Shown here: positions 1 through 7,491 of the stretch, piece after piece
Position numbering within the stretch: the stretch's first letter is position 1
How the letters are laid out: every line of letters begins with the position of its first letter
Origin: an uncultured Prevotella sp.
GTDB taxonomy: Bacteria; Bacteroidota; Bacteroidia; Bacteroidales; Bacteroidaceae
Assembly (NCBI GenBank): GCA_900322035.1
Contig: ONYL01000004.1
Span: 17,258-81,257 of the forward strand
DNA length: 64,000 bases
Direction of reading: 5' to 3'
Position numbers and translations under genes: made by a program
Notes under the pieces: model-generated
Seen by the model: the letters and a program-made list of their open reading frames with translations, nothing else
Databases searched by the model: none
Told to the model about the DNA's origin: nothing

Positions 1-1
1 T

Positions 2-1600
2 TCATTGGGTCTCTGCTGCATGATGGCTGAAATTTCTACAGCCGTAGGCTTCAGCTCAGCTTTCGGTGCTTTCGTCATGGGCAGTATAATTGCAGAAACA
101 GTGGAGGCAGAGCGCATCATCCGTATAACAGAACCGGTGAAGAATCTTTTTGGCACTATATTCTTTATTTCCGTCGGTATGCTTGTCGACCCACAAATCA
201 TTGTCAATTATGCCTGGCCCATTCTCGCCATCGTGTTGGCCATCATTGTAGGCCAATGTATCTTCGGCACTGCAGGCTTCATGCTCAGTGGCCAGACGCT
301 GAAGACTTCCATGCGTTGTGGCTTTTCGCTGACTCAGATTGGTGAATTTGCGTTCATTATTGCTTCGTTGGGCCTGAGTTTAGGAGTAATCAGCAATTTT
401 CTCTATCCCGTAGTGGTGGCTGTCAGCGTTATCACGACCTTCTTCACTCCCTACATGATTCGGGCAGCCGTGCCTACCTATGGATTGCTGGAGCGGCATC
501 TTCCACGCCGTTGGATGAGACGCATCAACCACTTGGGCACAGCTCATCAGCAAACTGCACAGGAACACAGTCTTTGGAAGATTCTGCTCCGAAAGATGCT
601 GGTCAATACACTCATCTATACCATTTTGGCAATTGCTGTCACAGCGATGATGCTGACCTTCTTCCTGCCATTCTCACGCACGCTGCTGCCCCACTGGTGG
701 GCCAACGGCGTCACAGGACTGCTCACGGTAATGATGATTGCGCCTTTCCTTAGAAGCATAGTGATGAAAAACAATCACAGTGAAGAGTTCAAGACCCTGT
801 GGACACAAAGCCATCTCAATCGTCCGCCACTTATATTCACAGTACTCGTTCGTCTGGTCATTGCAGCATCCATACTTTTCTATATCTGCAATTATCTTGC
901 CCGATTTGCCAATGCCATAGTAATTACGCTCGCCATCGTCAGCATCGCCCTTATGGCCATGTCGCGCCGGCTGAAGAAGCGCAGCATCCGATTGGAGAGA
1001 GTCTTCGTACAGAACTTGCGTTCTCGTGACATCGAAGATGAGGTGCTGGGGCGGAAACGCCCACTCTTCGAAGGGCATCTTCTTGACCGCGACCTCCACA
1101 TCAGCGACTTCCTGGTGCCCGAGGGTTCTGAATGGGCAGGCAAATCGCTCAAGGAGCTGGAACTGCGCACACGTTTCGGTGTCCAAGTGAGCAGCATTCT
1201 CCGTGGAAACCGTAGAATCAACATTCCCAACGGCTCAGCCCTTCTCTTTCCCGGCGACAAAATACAAGCCATAGGAAGCGACGCCCAACTCTCCAACCTC
1301 AACCGTGCCATGCGTTCAGAAGTCTTTTCCGATGACCCGGAAATTGAAAAACGTGAGATGAAACTCCGCCGTATCACCCTGCGGAAAGGCTGCCAGTTCA
1401 TCGGGAAGACGCTGAGCGAGAGCGGGCTCCGCGATGTTTACGACTGCATGGCCGTCGGCTTGGAGGAAGGCAAGGAGAGTTTGTCGCCCATAGACCCCAA
1501 CTATAGGTTTGAAAATGGGGATATGCTGTGGATTGTGGGTGAGCAGGATGCCATCGACAAAATAGAAAAACAGTCGGAGTCTCTTGTTGCTGCCACATAA
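2..1600 (+). CDS. Cation:proton antiporter with tandem RCK-C domains (5' truncated by window)
   Basis: Only the C-terminal part is visible; the frame stays open to the window edge, so the start lies upstream. The first 160 residues look like the last membrane helices of a CPA2/KefB-type Na+(K+)/H+ exchanger, including the stretch GFSLTQIGEFAFIIASLGLS. Two to four further hydrophobic helices follow (residues about 200-320). The soluble tail holds two RCK-C (TrkA-C) like units, about 370-440 and 450-525, each with the usual pattern of a G-K-[ST]-L-x-E motif and a closing GD-x(4)-G strand. Such domains bind ligands and gate monovalent cation transport across the inner membrane. No promoter is visible. 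The family is clear; the ion carried is not. Confidence 0.85.
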   Translation, partial: SLGLCCMMAEISTAVGFSSAFGAFVMGSIIAETVEAERIIRITEPVKNLFGTIFFISVGMLVDPQIIVNYAWPILAIVLAIIVGQCIFGTAGFMLSGQTLKTSMRCGFSLTQIGEFAFIIASLGLSLGVISNFLYPVVVAVSVITTFFTPYMIRAAVPTYGLLERHLPRRWMRRINHLGTAHQQTAQEHSLWKILLRKMLVNTLIYTILAIAVTAMMLTFFLPFSRTLLPHWWANGVTGLLTVMMIAPFLRSIVMKNNHSEEFKTLWTQSHLNRPPLIFTVLVRLVIAASILFYICNYLARFANAIVITLAIVSIALMAMSRRLKKRSIRLERVFVQNLRSRDIEDEVLGRKRPLFEGHLLDRDLHISDFLVPEGSEWAGKSLKELELRTRFGVQVSSILRGNRRINIPNGSALLFPGDKIQAIGSDAQLSNLNRAMRSEVFSDDPEIEKREMKLRRITLRKGCQFIGKTLSESGLRDVYDCMAVGLEEGKESLSPIDPNYRFENGDMLWIVGEQDAIDKIEKQSESLVAAT

Positions 1601-1648
1601 AGACTGAGGAAAATTTCCCACTACAAAGCATTTCTGCTATTTTTTTAT

Positions 1649-1656
1649 TACCTTTG
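1649..1656 (+). promoter_or_regulatory. Bacteroidetes -7 box before dnaX
   Basis: TACCTTTG fits the TAnnTTTG consensus and lies 20 nt before the dnaX ATG. No good -33 TTTG was found. Confidence 0.6.
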
Positions 1657-1676
1657 CAAAAAGCAATCAATCAACT

Positions 1677-3446
1677 ATGGGAGAATACATCGTATCTGCC
1701 AGAAAATACCGGCCGATGACTTTCGACAGCGTTGTAGGACAACAAGCCCTCACTACCACGCTCAAAAACACCATCAAAAGCGGCAAACTGGCTCATTCCT
1801 ACCTTTTCTGCGGTCCGCGAGGAGTGGGCAAGACCACTTGCGCGCGCATCTTCGCCAAGGCTATCAATTGCACCAACCTCACCCCCGACGGCGAGGCGTG
1901 CAACGAGTGCGAGAGCTGCAAAGCTTTCAACGAGGGACGGTCGCTGAACATTTTCGAACTCGACGCAGCCTCTAACAACTCAGTTCAGGACATCCGTGAC
2001 TTGATATTGCAGACCCGCGTTCCCCCTCAGTCGGGACGCTATAAGGTATTCATTATCGATGAGGTGCACATGCTCTCACAGGCTGCCTTCAACGCATTTC
2101 TTAAAACGTTGGAGGAACCGCCAGCACATGTCATCTTCATTCTTGCCACAACCGAGAAGCAGAAGATTCTTCCCACGATTCTCTCCCGTTGCCAGATCTA
2201 TGACTTCGAGCGCATGACGGTTCAAGGGACAGTAGACCATCTGAAACACGTGGCCGAAAAAGAAGGCATTGCCTATGAAGAAGCCGCACTGACGCTCATC
2301 GCAGAAAAAGCCGACGGCGGTATGCGCGACGCTCTGTCCATCTTCGACCAGGCCGCCAGCTTCTGCCAGGGTAACATCACTTATCAGAAAGTGCTGGAAG
2401 ATCTCAACGTACTCGATGAGGACAATTATTTCAAGATGGTTGAGCTCGCACTGAAAAACAACGTTCCTGAACTGATGGTGACGCTCAACAATATCATCAA
2501 CAAGGGTTTCGATGGCGGACGTATCATCAATGGACTTGCCGCCCACATGCGTAATGTACTGATGGCAAAGAATCCTGAGACATTGCCTCTGCTGGAAACG
2601 AGCGACTCGCAACGCCAGCGCTTCCAGCAACAGGCACAGAGCTGCCCCACCTCGTTCCTGTACAAAGCTTTAGAGATAGCCAACAGATGCGACGTCAACT
2701 ATCGCAACAGCTCCAACAAACGGCTGCTCGTAGAACTCACACTCATCGAGATAGCACAAATCACGCAGCCCGACGACACGGCTGCGGGTGCGGGGCGTAG
2801 CCCTAAGCGTCTGAAAAACCTGTTCAAGAAAATCGCTTCCCAGGTGAAGCCGGTCCCACAGGTGGCTGGCGCGAATAAGCCGGGCAGCACCATCGATACA
2901 ACGACAAAGCCCGCTCCAAAGTCTGTCGTTAATGCGAACATGGCCACTCAACCAGTGGCAAACGAGAGCAAAAAGCCTGTTTTCAAACTGGGCAACATCG
3001 GCATGACATTCAACGACCTGAGGCGCAACGCCCAGGAAAAGAAGCAAGCCATCGCCCCACAGGTCACCAACAAAGGAGAAAGCGACGACTTCAACGAGGA
3101 GCAGCTCGCCTTTCAATGGCTGTCGATGTGCAACCGTATGCCAAAGGAGATGGTCGGTATGGCACAGCGCATGAAGAACATGACGCCCCACATCACGGAA
3201 TTCCCCAACGTAGAAGTGGTGGTGGAGAACGAGATCCTTCTTCATCAGATGGAGGGCATCAAGGCCCGCATTCTGGCAACACTGGCCAAGGAACTTCACA
3301 ATGCCAATATCCACTTCTCGCTGAGACTGGCCGAAGCCAACGAGATAAAGAAAGTACTCAACAAGCGCGAGCTATTCGACCAGATGAGAAAAGAGAATCC
3401 CGCTGTTGAAGCCCTGCGAAAGGGACTGGAGCTCGAGCTGGCTTAG
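1677..3446 (+). CDS. dnaX: DNA polymerase III subunit gamma/tau
   Basis: This is the clamp-loader ATPase that loads the sliding clamp during chromosome replication. The N-terminus has a Walker A motif (GPRGVGKTT, about residues 45-53), a zinc-binding cysteine cluster (about 64-82, with CNECESC), and a Walker B/DEVHMLS box near residue 127, followed by the SRC sensor region (ILSRCQ). This is a full AAA+ module (about 1-230) with domain III up to about 370. After that the sequence becomes a basic, Pro/Ala-rich linker (about 375-470) and a C-terminal tau-like domain. The length of 589 aa is normal for Bacteroidales. The start is fixed by the -7 box 20 nt upstream. No obvious slippery-run frameshift site for a short gamma form was found by eye. 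Confidence 0.96.
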   Translation: MGEYIVSARKYRPMTFDSVVGQQALTTTLKNTIKSGKLAHSYLFCGPRGVGKTTCARIFAKAINCTNLTPDGEACNECESCKAFNEGRSLNIFELDAASNNSVQDIRDLILQTRVPPQSGRYKVFIIDEVHMLSQAAFNAFLKTLEEPPAHVIFILATTEKQKILPTILSRCQIYDFERMTVQGTVDHLKHVAEKEGIAYEEAALTLIAEKADGGMRDALSIFDQAASFCQGNITYQKVLEDLNVLDEDNYFKMVELALKNNVPELMVTLNNIINKGFDGGRIINGLAAHMRNVLMAKNPETLPLLETSDSQRQRFQQQAQSCPTSFLYKALEIANRCDVNYRNSSNKRLLVELTLIEIAQITQPDDTAAGAGRSPKRLKNLFKKIASQVKPVPQVAGANKPGSTIDTTTKPAPKSVVNANMATQPVANESKKPVFKLGNIGMTFNDLRRNAQEKKQAIAPQVTNKGESDDFNEEQLAFQWLSMCNRMPKEMVGMAQRMKNMTPHITEFPNVEVVVENEILLHQMEGIKARILATLAKELHNANIHFSLRLAEANEIKKVLNKRELFDQMRKENPAVEALRKGLELELA

Positions 3447-3473
3447 GTCGTTAGTCATTTCCGACCATTTTGT

Positions 3474-3504
3474 TTTGTCTTCTTTGATAATAGTCGTACC
3501 TTTG
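3474..3504 (+). promoter_or_regulatory. Complete Bacteroidetes promoter before HD-domain gene
   Basis: TTTG at 3474-3477 and TACCTTTG at 3497-3504 are separated by 19 bp, the spacing expected for the primary Bacteroidetes sigma factor. The gene begins 35 nt later. Confidence 0.7.
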
Positions 3505-3539
3505 CAAAGAAAATACAACCACAGCAAGTTTACAGAGCA

Positions 3540-4094
3540 ATGGACTATCAGAAAATCATCGACAGGTATTATCCCGAAGACAATAAGCTAAAATATATAT
3601 TGATCACCCACAGCCGCCTGGTCAGCCAGCGCGCGCTGAAGATATGCGACGCCCATCCTGAATTGGGGATGGACCGCCAATTTATAGAAGAAGCCGCCAT
3701 GCTCCACGACATTGGTATTTGCCGCTGCGATGCCCCCGGCATCGAATGTTTCGGCACAGAGCCCTATATCTGTCACGGCCGTATTGGTGCCACTATGCTT
3801 CGCGCCGAAGGACTTGAGCGCCACGCCCGCGTCTGCGAACGCCACACGGGAGCCGGACTCACCAAAGAGGAGATCATTCGCCAGCAACTACCCCTGCCAC
3901 ATCAAGACTTCCTGCCCGAGACACTCGAAGAAAAACTCATCTGCTATGCTGACAAATTTTACAGCAAGACCCATCCCGAACGGGAGAAAAGCTACGACCG
4001 CGCTCTCAAAAGTGTAGCCAAATTCGGCGATGACGGGGCCCGACGATTCAAAGAATGGACGGCACTCTTCGAGCCCGAAAACGTTAAAAATTGA
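3540..4094 (+). CDS. HD-domain (HDIG) phosphohydrolase family protein
   Basis: A 184-residue soluble protein of the HD superfamily, which are metal-dependent phosphohydrolases acting on nucleotides or other phosphate esters. The metal-binding HD doublet sits in the motif MLHDIGICRCD (about residues 53-63), preceded by a candidate first histidine (HSRLVS, about 25) and followed by a second His cluster (CHGRIG, about 77-83) and an aspartate in YADKFYSK (about 140), as in HDIG proteins. It has its own promoter and lies alone between dnaX and lptD. The true substrate cannot be told from sequence; related small HDIG proteins in Bacteroidetes are mostly uncharacterised. Confidence 0.85.
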   Translation: MDYQKIIDRYYPEDNKLKYILITHSRLVSQRALKICDAHPELGMDRQFIEEAAMLHDIGICRCDAPGIECFGTEPYICHGRIGATMLRAEGLERHARVCERHTGAGLTKEEIIRQQLPLPHQDFLPETLEEKLICYADKFYSKTHPEREKSYDRALKSVAKFGDDGARRFKEWTALFEPENVKN

Positions 4095-4146
4095 ATGACA
4101 GGGCGACAAAACATCAACAGTAAAGGGATAACTATCAACTTTTTTG

Positions 4147-4154
4147 TAATTTTG
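4147..4154 (+). promoter_or_regulatory. -7 box before lptD-like gene
   Basis: TAATTTTG ends only 7 nt before the ATG at 4162, so the transcript is expected to have almost no leader. Confidence 0.6.
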
Positions 4155-4161
4155 CATCCTA

Positions 4162-6954
4162 ATGAGACGTCTCGCCTTCATAATGTTTCTTTTAGCTGCC
4201 ACGGTTTTTGTCGTGGCAGGTAACATGATTTCGCCACAAAAACGCCGCGCGAAGGGAAAAGCCGTAACCGTAGATTCCCTCCCCAATCCCAACGACACCA
4301 CACAGATGGACTCGTTGGAGAAAGCGGTGTGGCTGCGCAACAAAGCCGTAGACGACTCCATACATCTCGACTCACTCAACAAACAAAAGAAAAACAGCAT
4401 CGAAATGCCCGTAGACTATACGGCCAACGATTCTATGGTCTACGACGCTACAAGCAGAAAGGTCCACCTCTTTGGCAAGGCCAACGTGAAATATGAGGGT
4501 ATGGACTTGGAGAGCGAGAAGATCGCCATCAGTCTCGACAGCAGCATTGTCCATGCTACCGGTGTCAAGGATACGGCCAAAAAGGCACTCTCGGGCACCC
4601 CCGTATTCAAAATGGGAAACGACTCTTATGAAAGCGACACGATAGCCTTCAATTTCAAGAGCAAGAAAGGACTCATCAACAACGTCAAGACCGAGCAGCA
4701 GGAAGGCTATATCACCAGCCAACTGTCGAAACGCATGGACAACGGCGACATTTATTTGCAGCACGGCCGATACACGACCTGCGACAAGGAACATCCCGAT
4801 TTTTATATAGCACTCAGTCGCGCCAAGGTGCGCCCCAACAAGGACGTTGTGTTCGGTCCTGCCTATCTTGTTGTGGCAGATGTCCCTTTGCCTCTCGCTA
4901 TCCCTTACGGCTTCTTTCCCTTCACCAAGCACTATTCTTCCGGTTTCATCATGCCAACCTATGGCGATGAGAACGACCGAGGTTTCTACCTGCGCGACGG
5001 TGGATATTATTTCGCCATGAGCGACAAATGGGATCTGAAACTGTTAGGCGAAATCTATACCAAAGGCTCATGGGGTATCTCGGCCGCCTCCAACTATAAT
5101 AAGAGGTATAAGTATAGCGGATCGGTCTATTTCAGCTATCAGAACACAAAGACCGGCGACAAGGGCATGCCCGACTATACCAAACAAGAGAGTTTCAAAA
5201 TACAGTGGAGCCACCGCCAGGATGCCAAGGCCAATCCTTTCTCCACTCTGGCGGCGAGTGTCAACTTCGCCACGTCGAGCTATGAGCGCAACAACCTCAA
5301 CAGCATGTACAACCCGCAGACCATGACCCAGAGCACGCGTACTTCGTCGGTGAGTTGGAGTACGGGATTCTCAAGCTTGGGCATGACGCTGAGCTCTTCG
5401 GCCAACCTGTCGCAAAACATGCGCACCAACGAACTGAGCATGACGTTGCCCGACCTCAACGTCAACGTGTCGCGTTTCTATCCTTTCCGGCGCAAGCAAA
5501 TGGTTGGAAAGGAGCGCTGGTATGAGAAAATATCCATGAGCTACACCGGACAGCTCTCCAACTCCATCACGACCAACGAGGACCACCTGCTCCACAGCGA
5601 CCTGGCAAAAGAATGGAGCAACGGTATCCAGCACAATATTCCCGTCAACGGCAACTTCACGCTGGCCAAATACATCAACATTACTTTGGGATTCAATTTC
5701 ACCGACCGCATGTACTTCAAAAAGGAGAACATGCAGTGGGATCAGGCAGCCCAAGCTGTGGCCATCGATACTACTTATGGCTTCTACAACGTCTACAACT
5801 GGAATGCCAGCATCGGAGCCAGCACGAAGTTCTATGGGATGTTTATCCCCAACCGCAAGATCTTCGGTGATAAGATTCAGGCCATTCGTCACGTCTTCAC
5901 CCCCACGGTGAGCTTCTCCTATGCTCCTGATTTCGGCAACAAGTACTATGAGACCTATCAGCGCACCAACAGCGACGGCAGCGTGGAACTGGTGGAATAC
6001 AGCCCCTATCGCAGCGGACTCTACAGCGTGCCGGGTAAAGGCAAAACGGGAAGCATCACCATGCAGGTGAGCAACAATATAGAGATGAAAATCAGGAGCG
6101 ACAAGGATTCGACCGGCATCAAGAAGATCAGCATCATCGACGAACTTGGCGCTCAAATGAGCTACAACTTTGCCGCAAGCTATCACAGATGGAGTGACCT
6201 GTCGACCAACTTGAGACTGAAATGGTGGAAAAACTACACCTTCAATCTCAATGCCGTGTTTGCCACCTACGCCTACGAGCTGGACAAGAACGGGCACCCC
6301 TACGTGGGCAACCACACCGAATACAGCAAAGGCCGCTTCGGACGTTTCCTGGGGATGAGCCAAAACATCTCGTTCACGCTGACTCCCGACAAGCTCAAAA
6401 AGCTCTTCGGAGGTAGCGTAGACGACAACGACAACAAGAAAAACGATAATGACGATGACGACGAAGGAGTCGACACCGACATCGAGAGCAACGTTGACGA
6501 CAACCTGGTCAAGGGACAGCATGGAGCAAAGAAAAAGTCGGGAGGCAGCAAGGCCGAAACCGATGACGACGGCTACATGCGCTTCTCCATGCCCTGGTCG
6601 CTTACTTTCGGCTACGGTGTCACCATGCGCGAGAACACAAGCGGGAAATTCAACACCAAGAGCATGCGCTACCCCTACAAATTCACCCAAACCCTCAACG
6701 TGAGCGGCAACCTGCGCATCTCTGACGGTTGGAACATCTCCTTCTCCTCAGGTTACGACTTCGACAACCACGCGCTCTCCATGACAACGGCCTCGCTGCA
6801 GCGCGACCTCCACTGTTTCAACATGAGCTGTTCGGTGGTGCTGAAACCCTATACCAGCTACAACTTCTCTTTCCGTGCCAATGCCTCCACCCTAATGGAT
6901 GCCTTGAAATACGACAAGCGCAGCGGCTATAGCAATGCCGTGCAATGGTATTGA
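4162..6954 (+). CDS. LptD-like LPS assembly outer-membrane protein
   Basis: A 930-residue protein predicted to form the outer-membrane barrel that inserts lipopolysaccharide into the outer leaflet. It begins with a short signal-like hydrophobic stretch (about 1-20). An OstA/LptA-like beta-jellyroll follows (about 80-200, with the repeating pattern HLFGKANVKYEGMDLESEKI). The rest is rich in alternating aromatic strands, ending in a terminal aromatic residue as is typical for BamA substrates. A strongly acidic linker of mainly Asp and Asn lies near residues 755-780, probably an extracellular or periplasmic loop. The length agrees with Bacteroidetes putative LPS assembly proteins. It has its own near-leaderless promoter and a strong terminator after the stop. 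The partner LptE is not in the window. Confidence 0.85.
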   Translation: MRRLAFIMFLLAATVFVVAGNMISPQKRRAKGKAVTVDSLPNPNDTTQMDSLEKAVWLRNKAVDDSIHLDSLNKQKKNSIEMPVDYTANDSMVYDATSRKVHLFGKANVKYEGMDLESEKIAISLDSSIVHATGVKDTAKKALSGTPVFKMGNDSYESDTIAFNFKSKKGLINNVKTEQQEGYITSQLSKRMDNGDIYLQHGRYTTCDKEHPDFYIALSRAKVRPNKDVVFGPAYLVVADVPLPLAIPYGFFPFTKHYSSGFIMPTYGDENDRGFYLRDGGYYFAMSDKWDLKLLGEIYTKGSWGISAASNYNKRYKYSGSVYFSYQNTKTGDKGMPDYTKQESFKIQWSHRQDAKANPFSTLAASVNFATSSYERNNLNSMYNPQTMTQSTRTSSVSWSTGFSSLGMTLSSSANLSQNMRTNELSMTLPDLNVNVSRFYPFRRKQMVGKERWYEKISMSYTGQLSNSITTNEDHLLHSDLAKEWSNGIQHNIPVNGNFTLAKYINITLGFNFTDRMYFKKENMQWDQAAQAVAIDTTYGFYNVYNWNASIGASTKFYGMFIPNRKIFGDKIQAIRHVFTPTVSFSYAPDFGNKYYETYQRTNSDGSVELVEYSPYRSGLYSVPGKGKTGSITMQVSNNIEMKIRSDKDSTGIKKISIIDELGAQMSYNFAASYHRWSDLSTNLRLKWWKNYTFNLNAVFATYAYELDKNGHPYVGNHTEYSKGRFGRFLGMSQNISFTLTPDKLKKLFGGSVDDNDNKKNDNDDDDEGVDTDIESNVDDNLVKGQHGAKKKSGGSKAETDDDGYMRFSMPWSLTFGYGVTMRENTSGKFNTKSMRYPYKFTQTLNVSGNLRISDGWNISFSSGYDFDNHALSMTTASLQRDLHCFNMSCSVVLKPYTSYNFSFRANASTLMDALKYDKRSGYSNAVQWY

Positions 6955-6976
6955 GACTCACATCAATTGATTGCCT

Positions 6977-7032
6977 AAGTGCAATTTTCCGTTTTTGGTT
7001 AACGCCACAAGCAGAAAATTGCACTTTTTTTG
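6977..7032 (+). terminator. Rho-independent terminator after lptD-like gene
   Basis: A perfect 13-bp inverted repeat (AAGTGCAATTTTC at 6977-6989 and GAAAATTGCACTT at 7014-7026) is followed by a T-run. The 24-nt loop is long. Confidence 0.8.
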
Positions 7033-7045
7033 TGTGTGTTCATGC

Positions 7046-7133
7046 CGGCAGGCATCTGGGAGCCGGCGGGGCGGCATATGCAAGCCTGCGGGGAGGCATA
7101 TGAAAGCCCGCGGGGAGACACTTGCCGCCCGGC
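7046..7133. repeat. 22-bp tandem array A (4 units)
   Basis: Four imperfect units of exactly 22 bp start at 7046, 7068, 7090 and 7112. The middle two share GGCATATG followed by three bases and GCC; the CATATG core recurs at 7053 (CATCTG), 7075, 7097 and 7119 (CACTTG). Each unit can form a short GC stem. The array is GC-rich in an otherwise AT-rich spacer and does not belong to a gene. The rest of the 6955-7491 spacer holds only the terminator before it and the promoter after it. Confidence 0.75.
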
Positions 7134-7382
7134 ATCGGCAGCCACTTTTTATGTTGCGAATAGCTGTATCTCATCAGATGCCTATATCGTGCCCTACAGT
7201 CCAATGCAATCTTCGGCCGTCTAAATAAAGAAGAAAAGACAGAGCCCTCCCCAAAAAAAGACGGCAGCACTGGTATCCAGTAACGGGCAAGAAGATCTCA
7301 CTGGCCCTCCGCGCTTCCCCATTGTGCACGACGCTTTGCTAAGATTTTGTTATCTCAATGTCTCTTTTTACATTTTTTTTTT

Positions 7383-7390
7383 TAATTTTG
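7383..7390 (+). promoter_or_regulatory. -7 box before fructan hybrid regulator
   Basis: TAATTTTG follows a long T-tract. It lies 26 nt before the first ATG at 7417 and about 100 nt before the preferred start at 7492. Confidence 0.55.
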
Positions 7391-7491
7391 CAGTATCACC
7401 AAACTTTGAATGATTTATGGCCGACCTTAAAACAGCAGAAAGTGAAACCACGTATCCCAAAGGATATGCCTCGGCCCAGAGTCCTATCAAT

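Noticed and set aside
5371-6690. Minus-strand open frame of 439 codons inside the lptD-like gene
   Set aside because: Antisense shadow with Val/His-rich composition and no family features.
7046-7133. CRISPR-like periodic repeats (also at 19486-19555, 31161-31226, 43718-43888)
   Set aside because: The units are directly adjacent without spacers, no cas genes are present, and a 22-bp period is too short for a CRISPR repeat-spacer unit.
6971-7228. Frames of 64-85 codons over array A and the lptD terminator
   Set aside because: They are formed by the terminator hairpin and GC-rich repeats and show no protein-like pattern.
7417-7491. Longer N-terminus of the fructan regulator from the ATG at 7417
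   Set aside because: It would add 25 polar residues before a clean signal/anchor; the ATG at 7492 gives the normal export signal.
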